64,000 nt of DNA from Cyathus striatus (taxonomy: Eukaryota; Basidiomycota; Agaricomycetes; Agaricales; Nidulariaceae): positions 1,302,001 to 1,366,000 of the forward strand of contig JAOVFP010000002.1 in assembly GCA_025738555.1 (NCBI GenBank). Reading direction: 5' to 3'. A program made the position numbers and the translations under genes. This document shows positions 34,691-46,320 of the stretch, one piece after another (the stretch's first letter is position 1; every line of letters begins with the position of its first letter). The notes below the pieces were generated by a model. It worked only from the letters and a program-made list of their open reading frames with translations. It had not been told where the DNA came from and did no database searches.

Positions 34691-35966
34691 TCAGCCAATT
34701 TGGATCATCATAATTCTCCTTCCTACTGTGCCTTCAGGCTCCACACATGTGAGCAAATGTCAGAAACACAATTAAGTGTGACAAATGAAATACAAATTGA
34801 GAACATGACAGACTTGACATGTGATATACATCAAAAACATGATACACATGAAAACCATGATGGGCTAGTAGACCATGACAGGTGATATGTTGAGTATCCC
34901 CCACTTAACATAGTTTTAAAAATTAGATATGTTGTTCATGTTCTCAATTTGTATTTCATTTGTCACACTTAATTTTGTTTCTGACATTTGCTCACATGTG
35001 TGGAGCCTGAAGGCACAGTAGGAAGGAGAATTATGATGTACTGAACACTTAACACCCAGGGAGATAAGCTGGTCACATTTGTCTGATTACCTGTATATCT
35101 ATACTTTTGTTGAAATTGTTACAGAAAGGAATGTGACAATTAGTAAATTATGGAAGTGTAGCAGTGGTAAACAACTAGAATGAAACATGTAAAGTGTGTA
35201 TGTAGTGTGAAAAGTGTGAAAAGCATGACAAATTTAATGCACAGGAAATATGTAAGGCATGGGAATATGCGTGACAAACATGACATGTGAGATATGTGTG
35301 AAGTGCAGGAATATGTGTGACAAATGTGACATGTGAGAAATGTGCGACACATGGGAAAACTGTGACAAATGTGACGAACATGACAGCTAGAAAAATGTGT
35401 GACAAATGACATCTGATTACTTATGATCACCTCCATATTGATTAGTATTTACCAGTAGTCATTATACACTATAATATACCATTATAACATACCATGATCA
35501 CTTATGATCACTTTAACAATCATTAGTATTAACTAGTAGTCATTACACATGATAATACACTAATATAACATACTATGATCACTCATGATCACTTTTATAT
35601 TCATTAGTATAAGCTAGTAGTCATTATACACAATAATACACTAGTAATAACATACCATGATCACTTATGATCACTTCCACATTCATTAGTATTCAATAGT
35701 AGTCATTACACACTATAATACACCATTTATATAGTACCATGATCACTTATGATCACTTTCACATTCATTAGTATTCATTAGTAGTCAATATGCCCTTTAA
35801 TATCAATCGTACACTATTATAATATTCAATGATCACCTTTGATCACTCATACATTCATTAATAATAATGAATACCATTAGATTTTAGTAGTGATCATGGA
35901 AGTCAGGAATTTTGTGATCACTGGATCATAAAACCTGGGCTTTTTATGATCCAAATGGCTAACACC
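34684..35966. mobile_element. inverted-repeat element of the AAGTGTCAGCCAATTT family
   Basis: Left end CATAAGTGTCAGCCAATTTG; right end, reverse complemented, GAGGGGTGTTAGCCATTTGG, and both then read GATC. Inside the left end is an inverted repeat with about 105-bp arms (34703-34810 and 34945-35036). 35180-35410 holds TGTGACAAATGTGACATG units and 35420-35870 holds four or five units with TGATCACTTATGATCAC. The same two motif classes build the 4.3 kb hairpin element at 58664. No transposase; no clear target duplication. Confidence 0.6.
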
Positions 35967-36004
35967 CCTCCATGTGCAGCATGCAGCATGATGCATGATG
36001 GATG

Positions 36005-36440
36005 TTCTGAGCTCACTAAAAACCAACTGCCAACTTCTTTAAACCCATCATGATTCAAAACTCCCCATTGTCTCTGATTCCTTTATCTATGGTAAGTACT
36101 TTTTCTATTTGCCTTCTTTCTGACTCCCAGAGTCCCACAATGGTGACATGCCTCACTTGTTCTTTCCCTTCACTTCAGACTATCTTGCCTGCTCAGAACC
36201 ATGGACAGTGTATCAGGAATACATTGTGGGTGCTATAAGATTTTTTGGATTATCATTAGTTGAAGGTGATGAGCTTGCTCGTTACTAGTAGGGCAAGACA
36301 ACAAAGTGTTGAGTCTGTGTTGGGCTGCCAGCCGAACACATATTTGCCAACAGCCAATGTTGTGGGCAAAGTTGTGCACCTGTGGTCTCATGATGCAATG
36401 TCAAAACTCCTCATCAAGCATGCTTGTTTCAAAATGCATC
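36005..36440. repeat. dispersed repeat, CpG-depleted partner of 1353-1823
   Basis: Aligns with 1353-1823 but has lost nearly all CpG, for example GTGATGAGCTTGCTCG here against GTGACGAGCTCCCACG. The MITE at 36448 interrupts it. Confidence 0.6.
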
Positions 36441-37306
36441 CTAAGAAGAGCTCTTTACACTTAGCCATGTGTTCTGTACAGAATCCGTGTGGAATCTGCA
36501 CAGATTTTTTTCATTTTGGCAGAGGTTTTTTTGGGTCTGTACAGATTCCACACAGATTCTGAAAATTCTATATGGATTATGCAGAATTCCTTGGAATTCT
36601 GCATTACAGACCTGAAAATTCTGTACAGAATTTTATTATACTTATTTCCTTGCATGTGACACTCTGCATTAAGCATGACACTAGGTGTTGAGTGTGATAC
36701 TAGGTGTTGAGTGTGACACTATACATTAAATGTGACACTATAAGCGTGACACTAGGTGTTGAGTGTGACACTATACATTAAATGTGACACTATGCATTAA
36801 GCGTGACACTAAGTGTTGAGTGCAACTCAGTGTGACACTAAGTGTTGAGTGTGACACTATACATTAAACATAACACTAAGCATGACACTAAGTATTGAGT
36901 GTGACACTATGCATTAAGCATAACACTAAGTGATGAGTGTGACACTCTGCATTAAGTGTGACACTAAGTGCTGAGTGTGACACTATACATTAAGCATAAC
37001 ACTATGCATTAAGTGTGATACTATGCATTGAGAATGATACTATATATTGAGTGTATCATGGATTTTGTATAGTGTGACACTTTTCACCTAGGGTTACACT
37101 TGACATGTGTGACAAGGCAGCAATGCATAAATCCACACAGAATCCATATAGAATAATCACCTCTAATAATAATAATAGCTACTATATAAATTCTGTATGG
37201 CATCTATACAGGTCTGTACCAGTCTGTATGGATCCACATGGAATCCACACAGATCCATACAGATCCATACAGACCTCTTGGGGGAGTGTAAATTACTGCC
37301 TAAGAA
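36440..37306. mobile_element. 851-bp KDZ-type MITE with 8-bp target duplication CCTAAGAA
   Basis: Element 36448-37298, flanked by CCTAAGAA (36440-36447 and 37299-37306). Ends: left GAGCTCTTTACACTTAGCCA; right, reverse complemented, CAGTAATTTACACTCCCCCA. The latter closely matches the start of the large KDZ copies (CAGTACTTATCCCTCCCCC). Subterminal zones are full of CTGTACAGATTCCACACAG-type units (36470-36640 and 37130-37280). The centre (36655-37090) is a tandem array based on GTGTGACACTA, TGCATTAAG and GTGTTGA. No coding capacity. An 8-bp duplication fits hAT-like and KDZ-like transposition. Confidence 0.85.
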
Positions 37307-38700
37307 CTTGATGTGACACATGTGCCAAGAATACTCAAGAGACACTTACTATGTTATTATACCAGTGGATAGGTGACCTAAGTATCATAGGGTAGATGTG
37401 TATTCACCTTCAATTGGTTCTGGCAAACATTCTATTGACCACCATTGTTTACTCTATTACAGGCCTTGTATATATGTACTACACTACCCTCATCCAAAGC
37501 TTTTTTATAATGGAGTCACTGATGTCATTCACCAAAAGCACTCTCAAAGGACTAGGGATGGTTCTGGGTAGACAGGTAGTGGAAGTCCTCAGATTGCCCT
37601 GAGTATGTCTTTCAGCACTGCCATTTCTATCCTTTCTTCAAGCTACTAACCACTCATATAAACCACCGATCCATCCCGCATACCCTCTCAACATTCAATA
37701 TTCAATGTTCAACTCTGGTCCTCTCCATCCCTACACTCCCTTGCTGTTCACACCTGAATACATGGCCTGACACCATGCCCCCTTTTCTCAAATGACAGAA
37801 ACACCTTCCTATCCATCCAAAGCATGTTCATCAATCATCACCCACCTTATTGTTCTCCACATACCCATCTTCCTCCACACCACAGATGCCAGCTGGAGAC
37901 AATCTGGATCTACTCCATGTACCAATGCTCTCTCACTCAGTATCAACTCGCACAACTTACAAAACTTCAAGCCCTCAGTCTCCCTCTGGCAATCATGTTA
38001 AATCACTCTAGATTATTCGAATTGATGGTGCCCATCGCCAGAGCGATTTTTGGTCTCTGTGGCTTGAGCTCAGTGCTTGGGGTGCAGCACATTTGTTTAC
38101 CACTGCAATGCAACTGAGGGACCTCCTACTTGGCTCAGCCTTCAAATTGGTGTTGGCACTCAATCTGATCCTTGGGGTGTAGCTGTGGGCATTCAGTTCA
38201 GGGGAAGATAAGCGGAGAAGCGAAGGGATAGGGATAGATATGAGCAGGGGAGGGTTGATTACACTTCAAGTGGACTACTAAGATTGTCTAGTATGTCAGT
38301 TTCATGGAAGAGGAAGACGGTACACTCTCCTGTTGATTTGGTTGTGTCAAATGTGCATGGCTGATGTGGTTGTTCATTACAAGTCTCTGCATGTGGTATA
38401 GTGGGTCAGATAGTGCTGACCCTAAGCATGCATGCCCAATTGTTGGTGCTTACTATCAGAGTATGTGCATGTGATATGAGGTGGTATATATGTGCATTCG
38501 AGTGGGGAAAGGGCAAGGGAAAGGAGAATGCCATAGGATGCTCTTTCTGAGTAATCTCTGAACAATGTTTCTGAACATGTCACTTTCGGCTAGTTCATAT
38601 TATGCAGCTCCCTGCTTTCTGCTGAGGGTGGGATGGAGATCAGAGGGCAGTGTGGGCAGGAGATATAGAGGGGAGTGGAACTGCTTTCCGGGAAGCGTGA
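37307..38700. other. no gene recognised
   Basis: Pyrimidine-rich stretch at 37600-37960 and mixed sequence after it. No motif, repeat or splice-consistent frame that I can support. Confidence 0.4.
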
Positions 38701-40469
38701 GTTTCTCTATAATGTACCAAGCTAACATTTTTATTTCCTAGTCTCTAGGGGTGGATTATCTAGGTGTCATGGCATTTGAGCTCTCATGGTCAAACAACGC
38801 CACAGTATATGTACTATTCCTGTTACAAGCCCATATGCCATCTATCATCGTATTTGTGTCTTGCTTGCAGCACAGAGTCTCAAGTCTCCATCAATCTCTA
38901 TATTTCCTCTTGTTTGCCACTTTTTGACCAAGTATGTGCATCTCAACAATATTCGAAATTGTTTAAAGGAAACAATGTAAGACATTTTAAAAGAGCTGCG
39001 TTAAGATCACTGTCGTGATCCAGGTGGCTCATGTCAAGGTGATATGAAGTTACACCTTCCAAAAAAACAAGGCTGGTTGCAGTCAAACTCTGGCTCATAA
39101 TATCATTTGACTGAATACTGATATAATACCCCCTGAATCCAAGCTTGAAGCCAGCCAGCCTATTGGCCATGTAACAATCTCCATTTCGTGCTCTAATACA
39201 ATAGTGTATGTAGAAGTGGTTCATTTTCGATGGTAAAAGGCTCAATGTCGAGAAATCCAGTGCTGTGGATAATCCACAAACAACATAGATAAGAGATTAG
39301 AGTATGTGGAGGAGTATTACATGCATGGTATTAGACATGAGTACTAGGAGTTTTTGGTTTCTATGGTACACTATTCTTTTGTAGTGGCTTGAAAGACATA
39401 GTATAGTATGTTCATATTGTTGGCGACATTGTTCTCCATGCTACACTATCACACTTCTCATGCCCATCAACAACATATGAACCAGGCCTACAATGCCTCT
39501 GAAGTTCATCCTTCTGAATATGCAATAGCCAGTCGAGTTCCAGCCAAATCCCTCAGTACCTGGTCAGCTGGTCAAAAGATATTCCGCCTTTGGAGATGTG
39601 AAGAGACAGTCTATGAAATCATGGGGATTTGCAGTTGCACAGTTGTTGTGGGTCAGTTATGCTAAGTCCTCTTTTATTACTTTTTTGATCCAGTTAACTA
39701 ACTGAACTCTCCTTGCCTTATTGTGTAGATTCCTTCCAAAAATAGCTGCAACATATGATTCACCAACACCAGTGGAGGATGAGCTCACATCAGGAGCAAC
39801 AGAGGTCCCCCTGCCCCTGCAGCATGCCGTGCTCATCTATCTGACATGTGCTCCCAAACAACCAGTTATACGCAGCCTCCCTGTAAGTGTCATTTGTATG
39901 AGTTTGTGCAATAACCAAACTGTGTTAATTCATATGACAACTTTGTAGACTACTAATGTACATACGTGGGTAGTACATGATTATTTTACTTACTGTGAAA
40001 TAAAGCAAATAGCCAATTTTCATTATGAGCAATTCAGAACAGTCAACCAGTCACTGACCAAATATCATGTCAAGTGATTGACATGCAAGGTAGTGGGCCC
40101 TACCACTTGCCAGCCTTGATTTTTTTTCTGTTTAAACTTCGAACCATTTCAAATGATGTGCAACATTGTTTACAATTTATGCTGTTGGCGAATATTGACC
40201 AGCCCAGCCCCAACTCGTTGCTTTCTCGCATCATTGTATCACCCTAATGTAAGCTTGGAGGACTACGCCTTGGTTCAGTTCAGAAGTGTAGAACAGTTAT
40301 ATGACCTATTATGATACATGCTGTGCGAAATTGGGAGAGTAATTCATTTATTCCAATTGCATTTCTATTTTCTGTTGAACAATCTGATAAACAGAGATGC
40401 ATAACCATGGAACAGGTACAAGTAATATTTGAGAGATAGATCTGAATAAACATGGAAGTACAGTAAAAT
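38701..40469. other. possible exon remnants, unassigned
   Basis: Short frames at 39408-39665 and 39729-39890 (the latter reads PTPVEDELTSGATEVPLP and ends at a GTAAG donor) have protein-like composition and could be exons of a decayed gene. I recognise no family and no continuous model. Confidence 0.25.
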
Positions 40470-41827
40470 TTAATTATCTAATGAATCAACTGAACCCTCA
40501 GACAATTCTTCAAAAAGATCTGCATCTGTGTCACTACTGGCACTGTTTACATCCAAATGGCTAATCTCTTCCCAATCATCTTTATGAGCTTTCCAAAGAA
40601 TTCTTAAATGTTCTCTATGTTCTCTTGTTTGGTATACTGTTCCTAGTACAGCAAATCCATCTTCTAGGGTTGTAACTCCAATCCAAGACAGAGATGAAAT
40701 GTTTGGTGATATAACTATTGCACCATATCTGTCATCAATCTCAGGGTCAGAAATAAATAAATAAACTTCTGCATCCATGCTACTTTCCACATAGTGAAAG
40801 ATTGCAGAGGAAAATATAGCAATGTCAATGTTAATCATCACCTGAGATGCTGTATGACAATAGTTTAGAGTTTTAGCAATTTATGTCAACATGTGTTTAA
40901 AAAACTTCATTACCTATACCCAAACTGCTAGTGTTATTTTTACCACAAATGGCTGAATTTTCTGGTATTTGTGGAGCTTGGTAAAGCCAATTATGATAGG
41001 TAATGTCAGATATGTCACAAAATACATAAAATGATACAGGAGGTTGATGATATGTATTTGTGAAGGTCACTGGCATTATAGCATCAGTTTTTAACTTGAA
41101 GCTGGCAAGATATAATGAAAGTATTTGGTTAGGTATAACTGAATGACTAATTAGTCTTGACCATACCATGTAAATTGAGGTACATATGATGATTCCCTGT
41201 GAAATAAGTCTGTCTTGCAAAACCATGGACTGCTCTGGAAGCCTTGTTGAATGATATCGACATGACAAGATATGTAGTGAATGTAGTTAAGTTCACCTGG
41301 CATTGACGATTCTCGAACTATAGTAGAATACCCAAGAAAACATTCAGTTTTTGGGTGATTAAACATATAACTAGTCCTCATCACCAAGAGAAAAGCACAG
41401 TGATATGCAGATATTTGTTGTGTCATATCAATGTAATGTTGGGAGATAATGTTATTGGAGTTGAGAAATATGTCAATTAGTTCAAAGTCACTTTGAGATA
41501 GAGTTTCTGGAGGTCTAATAGTGTTCCATGATCTCCCTATGTTTCCATAATGCTGACTGTGGTGATATGGTTGAAATTTATAGTTGGAAATCTACAATTC
41601 AATAAGGAAACATGTAGTGATCCATGTAAATGACTTACCAACAAGATAGCATTAAGTCTACCAGATGAATTGACATAAAAGTTGACAGCATCAGAACTTG
41701 CTTTAGAATGAAGTTGGTCGAGTACTCTCCCAATATAGAAATCAGTCTCGTTGCTTCTATAGATAAAGTTAATTTGCCAGTCAAAATATTTCAAGATGTT
41801 CTGAAAATGAGGACAAACACAATTCAC
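40470..41827 (-). CDS. multi-exon gene of unknown function (copy B, relative of 1-1176)
   Basis: Start MNCVCPHFQNIL at 41827. Exon boundaries visible on the minus strand: after NAILL (donor GTAAGT near 41640); acceptor TTGTAG near 41593; donor GTGAAC after ESSMPG near 41298 with a 51-nt intron; donor GTAATG after LGIG near 40917; acceptor CATACAG near 40860. The last exon ends FEELSEGSVDSLDN at 40470. The segment NQILSLYLASFKLK to DITYHNW aligns with the first visible exon of the gene at 1-1176, and the SPNISSLSWIGVTTLEDGFAVLG segment aligns with its last exon. Copy B lacks the roughly 100-residue insert. No stop breaks the model. A KDZ-type terminus sits about 70 bp upstream of the start at 41895. 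Function unknown. Confidence 0.55.
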
Positions 41828-41894
41828 TCAGTAAAGAGTGAACTTACAATATAATCTGATATCTAGGTACCACTAAATACTTCAAAGGTTTTGG

Positions 41895-42250
41895 GAGGTC
41901 ATTACACTACCCCATGAAATCAGGTGGAGTCCACCTGGAGTCCAGGTATTCCACCTGAAGTCCACCTGATGTCCACCTGGACTTTACTGGACTCTACCTG
42001 GACTCTACATGAACTTTATATAGAAAAATTGTAGGATTTAGATAGACTCCACCTGGACTCCAGGTAAAGTTCAGGTAGAGTTTAGAAATAACTGGAATAC
42101 ACCTGGAGTCCACTGGACTTAGTCAACTGAGCTTCAGATAGACTCTACCTGGAGTTCACCTGGACTCCAGCTGGACTCAACCTGGACTCTACTGTAAAAA
42201 GTAGCTTAGACATTACCTGGGGTTCACCTGGACTCCACCTGGACTCTAAT
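41895..42250. mobile_element. KDZ-like left terminus with CCACCTGGACTCC subterminal repeats
   Basis: Starts GAGGTCATTACACTACCCC, close to the reverse-complemented right end of KDZ copy A (GAGGTCTTTACCCTTCCCC). It is followed by about 340 bp of overlapping CCACCTGGACTCCAGGTGGA-type palindromes. The opposite end was not found; candidate target duplication GGTTTTGG (41887-41894). It may be a truncated element or a terminus left behind by the gypsy insertion next to it. Confidence 0.5.
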
Positions 42251-43472
42251 ATGCCTAGCATACTTCTACCTACTATAAAAACATTATTTCTATATTCTAT
42301 GCACTACTTACAAATGGTTCGACATCAGTGAGAGATAATTACCAGTAAGGCCAGAGATCGAGCTAAGCACGCGTCTATTCTAATAATAGATTATCGAAGC
42401 AATGTTATCATGTCATAGGAAAAGGCATGAGGACCAGACCCATGGCAAGTGCCACTATCTAACCACGCTGTACCAGTGCTGTGTATCAGCATGTCATAGG
42501 CACCTGGCTAGGTCTGAGACCCGGCATTCTCAGCAGGCTGATTCAGCGTTTCCCATTTCCACGCGTCAAAGCGCGTGGCATCATACTTTCATATGGAGCG
42601 CCTCACCTGCAGACAGATTCTATTGTACTTTGTTATCTTCCCATATGGACGTGTTCTTGGCGCTCATATGCATGTCAAACCATGATTTACTCTGGTCCAT
42701 CCCAGACTCTTGTAGCTAGTCTACAATGTCTACTTTACAGTTTAGCTAATGTGCAATTACTGCTTTTGTATTAACTATATAGTTCCTCTAGCCATAGTTT
42801 TGTAGGATATTTAATAGGTAGAGTTAAGTAGGATGAGGGCAGTCTCCTGTGCCCCAAGAAATACCATCTAGCGTCGTGCTTTAGTATTTGTGTGAGCTTT
42901 GAGATTCTAAGTGCAATGTGAAGTGAGAAGTCATAAGCCCGTGCTAAGTCTGAGATTAAGGAACACGCATCAAAGCATTCGCTAAGCTGTTTCCCTTTGT
43001 GAATGTCGGTCTTTGACACCTCCCCTTTTACTTTACTTCACCTGGAAGCATTTTGCATCCGAGTCTTACCCACCAAGCACCTTCTTAGTGAGCGTACGTA
43101 GTGTGAGTGAAATTACATATATTTTAATTTATACTACGTTGCGCTAAACTAGGTACTTTATCTGGAGCCCACCATGAGGGGGTAAACCGGATACAAGCGC
43201 TAACGTTGCAGAGTATTGTGAATTGAATAAGTAATAATGCACTCGCCATTCCACTGAAATCTAAGAAGAGCGGCAAAAGTGTGGTAGAGGCTGAACCCAA
43301 ACCCAGCAAAGCTGTAGCGCATCACAGAGCAGCAGATCTACAAGCGAGTTCAGGGTCCAGTAGCGCTCAGAATCAGAAAACTGATCGCGAAACGTGAGCA
43401 GAACGTAGAGCACAGCAAGCATTAGAGAAAGAGCTAGCGAGAGATAGATCGAGAGCAGAGCAGAGCAAAGCA
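42251..43472. other. likely 5' LTR/leader region of the Ty3/gypsy element
   Basis: No gene. A primer-binding-site candidate TGGAGCCCACCATGAGGG lies at 43163-43180, of the TGGxGCCCACC form seen in fungal gypsy elements, so the 5' LTR should end just before it. Its start could not be placed because no matching 3' copy is visible. Confidence 0.35.
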
Positions 43473-45236
43473 GTGAAGAGAGAGAGCACAGAGCTAGAGC
43501 TAGAGTTTAGACCATTCCCAGAGCTAGAGCTTAGTGCAGAGCAGAGACAATCAGAGACAGCACTATCGTCCCCAGAGAGACCATTGTTACCATTTGCATC
43601 AAGGCCATCAGTAAGTGAGCCTCGTGAGACAAGACTTCTTGAGACACTGTCTGATTCATCAATGGACCCAGATATTGGATCATTGTTGTTTCCCGGAGCT
43701 TTTGGAGAACCTGATTACGAGTACGCTAGTGAACCTAGTGGAGCAGTAGCAGACCTTTCGGCATCCTTCAGGCAATTCACCTTTGGGAGTCCTAGACATA
43801 GTACTGCACATACACGCCCATCATCACCAGACATTGATCCAAGTCCCCCATCATCAGTAACACTGAGTACCCGTTCTCCATCACCTAAACCATCAGAAAG
43901 CATGGCACCTGAACTGGATCCATATGGCAAAAATGCGCCAAAATGGAACAGTCTAGGCAGTGAAGTAGCATTTTGGCTAGACTCTCTAGAAAAACTTTTT
44001 ACGCATCATAAAATAATGGATGATAAGATGAAAGTGGACTTCGCAGTAAATACAATCACTAATTCACCGAGAAGAAAACAAGTAAAGAGCTTCCCAGAGA
44101 GGAAAGGAGAAGATAGAATGTGGGATAAATTTAAGAAGCAGATGTTATGGGAATACAATCCAGAGAATGAGATGGGTTCGCAAGAGAAGCTAAAGAGGCT
44201 GATGGATGAGCAGTGTGAGAATCAGGGAATTAGAGTAACGCAGAAGACAGTGTGGAAAGAGTTCCATCGCAATTTCAAAGCAGAAGCAGAAGAGATTGCA
44301 TAACATATATCAAATGCTGAGCAAGTGTGGTTTGTTATGTGGTCGTTGCATAAAGATCTGAGGGAAATGGTGAGGCATCAGCTAGATATGGCCAATTTGC
44401 TAAAGACACCTACCCCAGGGACAGAGATCGACCCTGAAGACCTGTACAAACTCGACGATGTTTTATCTGTGTGTGATGATATAATTCATAATAGAGGACT
44501 ATCGTTTGAGACGGACAGTGAAGATGAGGAGGAGTATGTGGAGAAGCGCGAGCATAAGAAATTGAGAGGATTTAGCAGAGGCAAGTCTGTAGAGTTGCCA
44601 ATGGCTTTAAAAAAAGGGGAGCTCGATGACTCTAAATTTATGCAGTTGTTGAAAAGCACTGAGAGTAGAATGGCCTCTATCAAAAGAGAAGTCCAGAGTT
44701 TCCAACAGGTGATTCAGGAAGTAAAGGCATTAATGCAGGCATCTGCAAGCTGTCCGGCTCAACCCAATCCAAGCCCAGGATGGACTTCGTACCAATATTG
44801 AAGCAATCAGGCGCCACCAGCCGCAACGTCTAATTTTGGACAGAGGCTGGCGGGAAATTGGAGCGGGGGCAATCAGGGTAGCCAACCTTTCTTCCGGGGA
44901 TGTTTCTATTGTGAGGGGACTTGTAGTTTTGCTTCGTGCCCTGTCAAAGCTAAAGATCTAGAAGGAGGAGTGATTAGGGAAGAGCGTGGATCGATCGTGT
45001 TGAACGGATCGAATGAAATATTGCTGAGAGGGTCTCATCCCTATAAAGAATTAGTAGATAAGATGTTGAAGAGAAAAGAATCAGAAATTCCTAGCGTAAA
45101 TGTATATGAGCAACCTGCAGAGCAAATGAGGTACATGCAGCAGCAAATACAAGAATTGCAGTTCTCTACAATGCAGAGAGTAAATGACGTGTGGCAGGAA
45201 TATGGGGAGGGACCGAGCCAGTATGTACAGACATGA
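43473..45236 (+). pseudogene. gypsy gag with two internal stops and a decayed zinc knuckle
   Basis: A single frame runs from MKRESTELEL to YVQT (TGA at 45234). Residues 1-150 are Ser/Pro/Glu-rich; the capsid-like part follows (FWLDSLEKLFTHHKIMDDKMK, MLWEYNPENEMGSQEKLKRL, then VWFVMWSLHKDLREMV). An acidic linker leads to CFYCEGTCSFASCP near 44905, where a CX2CX4HX4C knuckle would be expected but the His is missing and the spacing is short. TAA at 44301-44303 and TGA at 44799-44801 interrupt it. The start may lie upstream, since the frame is open before 43473. Confidence 0.75.
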
Positions 45237-46320
45237 ACTGGTAAAGATACCTGATATGCCTGACGGACGTACAACGTATATAAGCGTATTTTTTGCGATA
45301 TCTACATAATATAAATCACTCACTTGCAATCACAATTGGATTACCTAAGCGTTGGAGTGAGGTCCGAACTGCCAATGATCGTGCTATTTATAGTCACCAC
45401 CACCAAGGACATAGTGAACAGATCTAAAAGCAATAGTGATTATAATAAGGGATTAGCAGGAAAGCGTGTATATAGAACCCCAGCGGCACTTGATCCACCA
45501 TAAGCGTGCGGTAACGCGACGCGTCCAGGTCACAGGATGGTTCCGGCAGCGCAACTTACCCAAAGAAGCCGACAGCGTCAAGGCGCCCATCAAGCGCCAA
45601 CAGCCATTGCCGCTACTCTGGACTCAACCCAGATCGGTCCTCGGCATCTTGCGAATGGGATCTCACCCTGATCTACTGATCGAAGCGAACGGACCATATA
45701 CCCGAAGCTGTGGTTGCCGATGGTTCTATCTTTAGGCCCGCGACACGACGGGGCGTCTAAACACGTGCATCAGCCAATAAGCGCGTCTCTATTTATCACA
45801 CACGCCCGCCCCTTTTGCAGAGCTAAGTCCAATGCTCTCCTATCCAGACCTTCGTGCACGTCCCTCCGCCCAGCATCGTAGTTAATTACCTTATCTAGAC
45901 ATCTGCTATACCTGTACAGTACCTTTACAGTACCTAAGAACTCCGCTTTTCCAGTAGTATATAAGACTCGCAAACCTGCTCATGTAGAACCAAGCAATCC
46001 TGTATCGATTCCTTCCGCTATCAGTGCTATTTAGCATATTCGTGCCAATCTATTCAATTTCCGAGTGTAAAAACCCAGTGTGATCTAAGCCCTCCCAGGA
46101 CCTCAAAGAAGCTTAGTTTATTATTAGTGATTACAAGCGTTATAGATTACAAGTGAATATTATAGTGTGTTCATCCCTCCCTTGCCCGGAATTACCTTGT
46201 GTATTCTGAAGATATTCCCCCGGACTCGCCCCTGCTTGATTGTTAGCAAGAGTAAGCAACGACTTTTACATAGTTTCGTAGCTATTACTCCCTAGTAACC
46301 CTCTTTGCCCTTTTATACCA
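45237..46320. other. non-coding, LTR-like insertion between gag and pol
   Basis: The gag frame ends at YVQT and the pol polyprotein frame resumes near RFLRGSRKEV at 46325 in a different phase. Between them is non-coding DNA including a CpG-rich block (ACGCGACGCGTCCAGGTCAC near 45515) and TATA-like TATAAGAC near 45960, as in basidiomycete gypsy LTRs. A solo LTR of another family is the best explanation, but I could not find a convincing TG...CA pair or target duplication. Confidence 0.4.

Noticed and set aside
36655..37090. Regular short repeats resembling a CRISPR array
   Set aside because: The units are degenerate, of unequal length and without unique spacers, and they lie inside a MITE in a eukaryotic genome.
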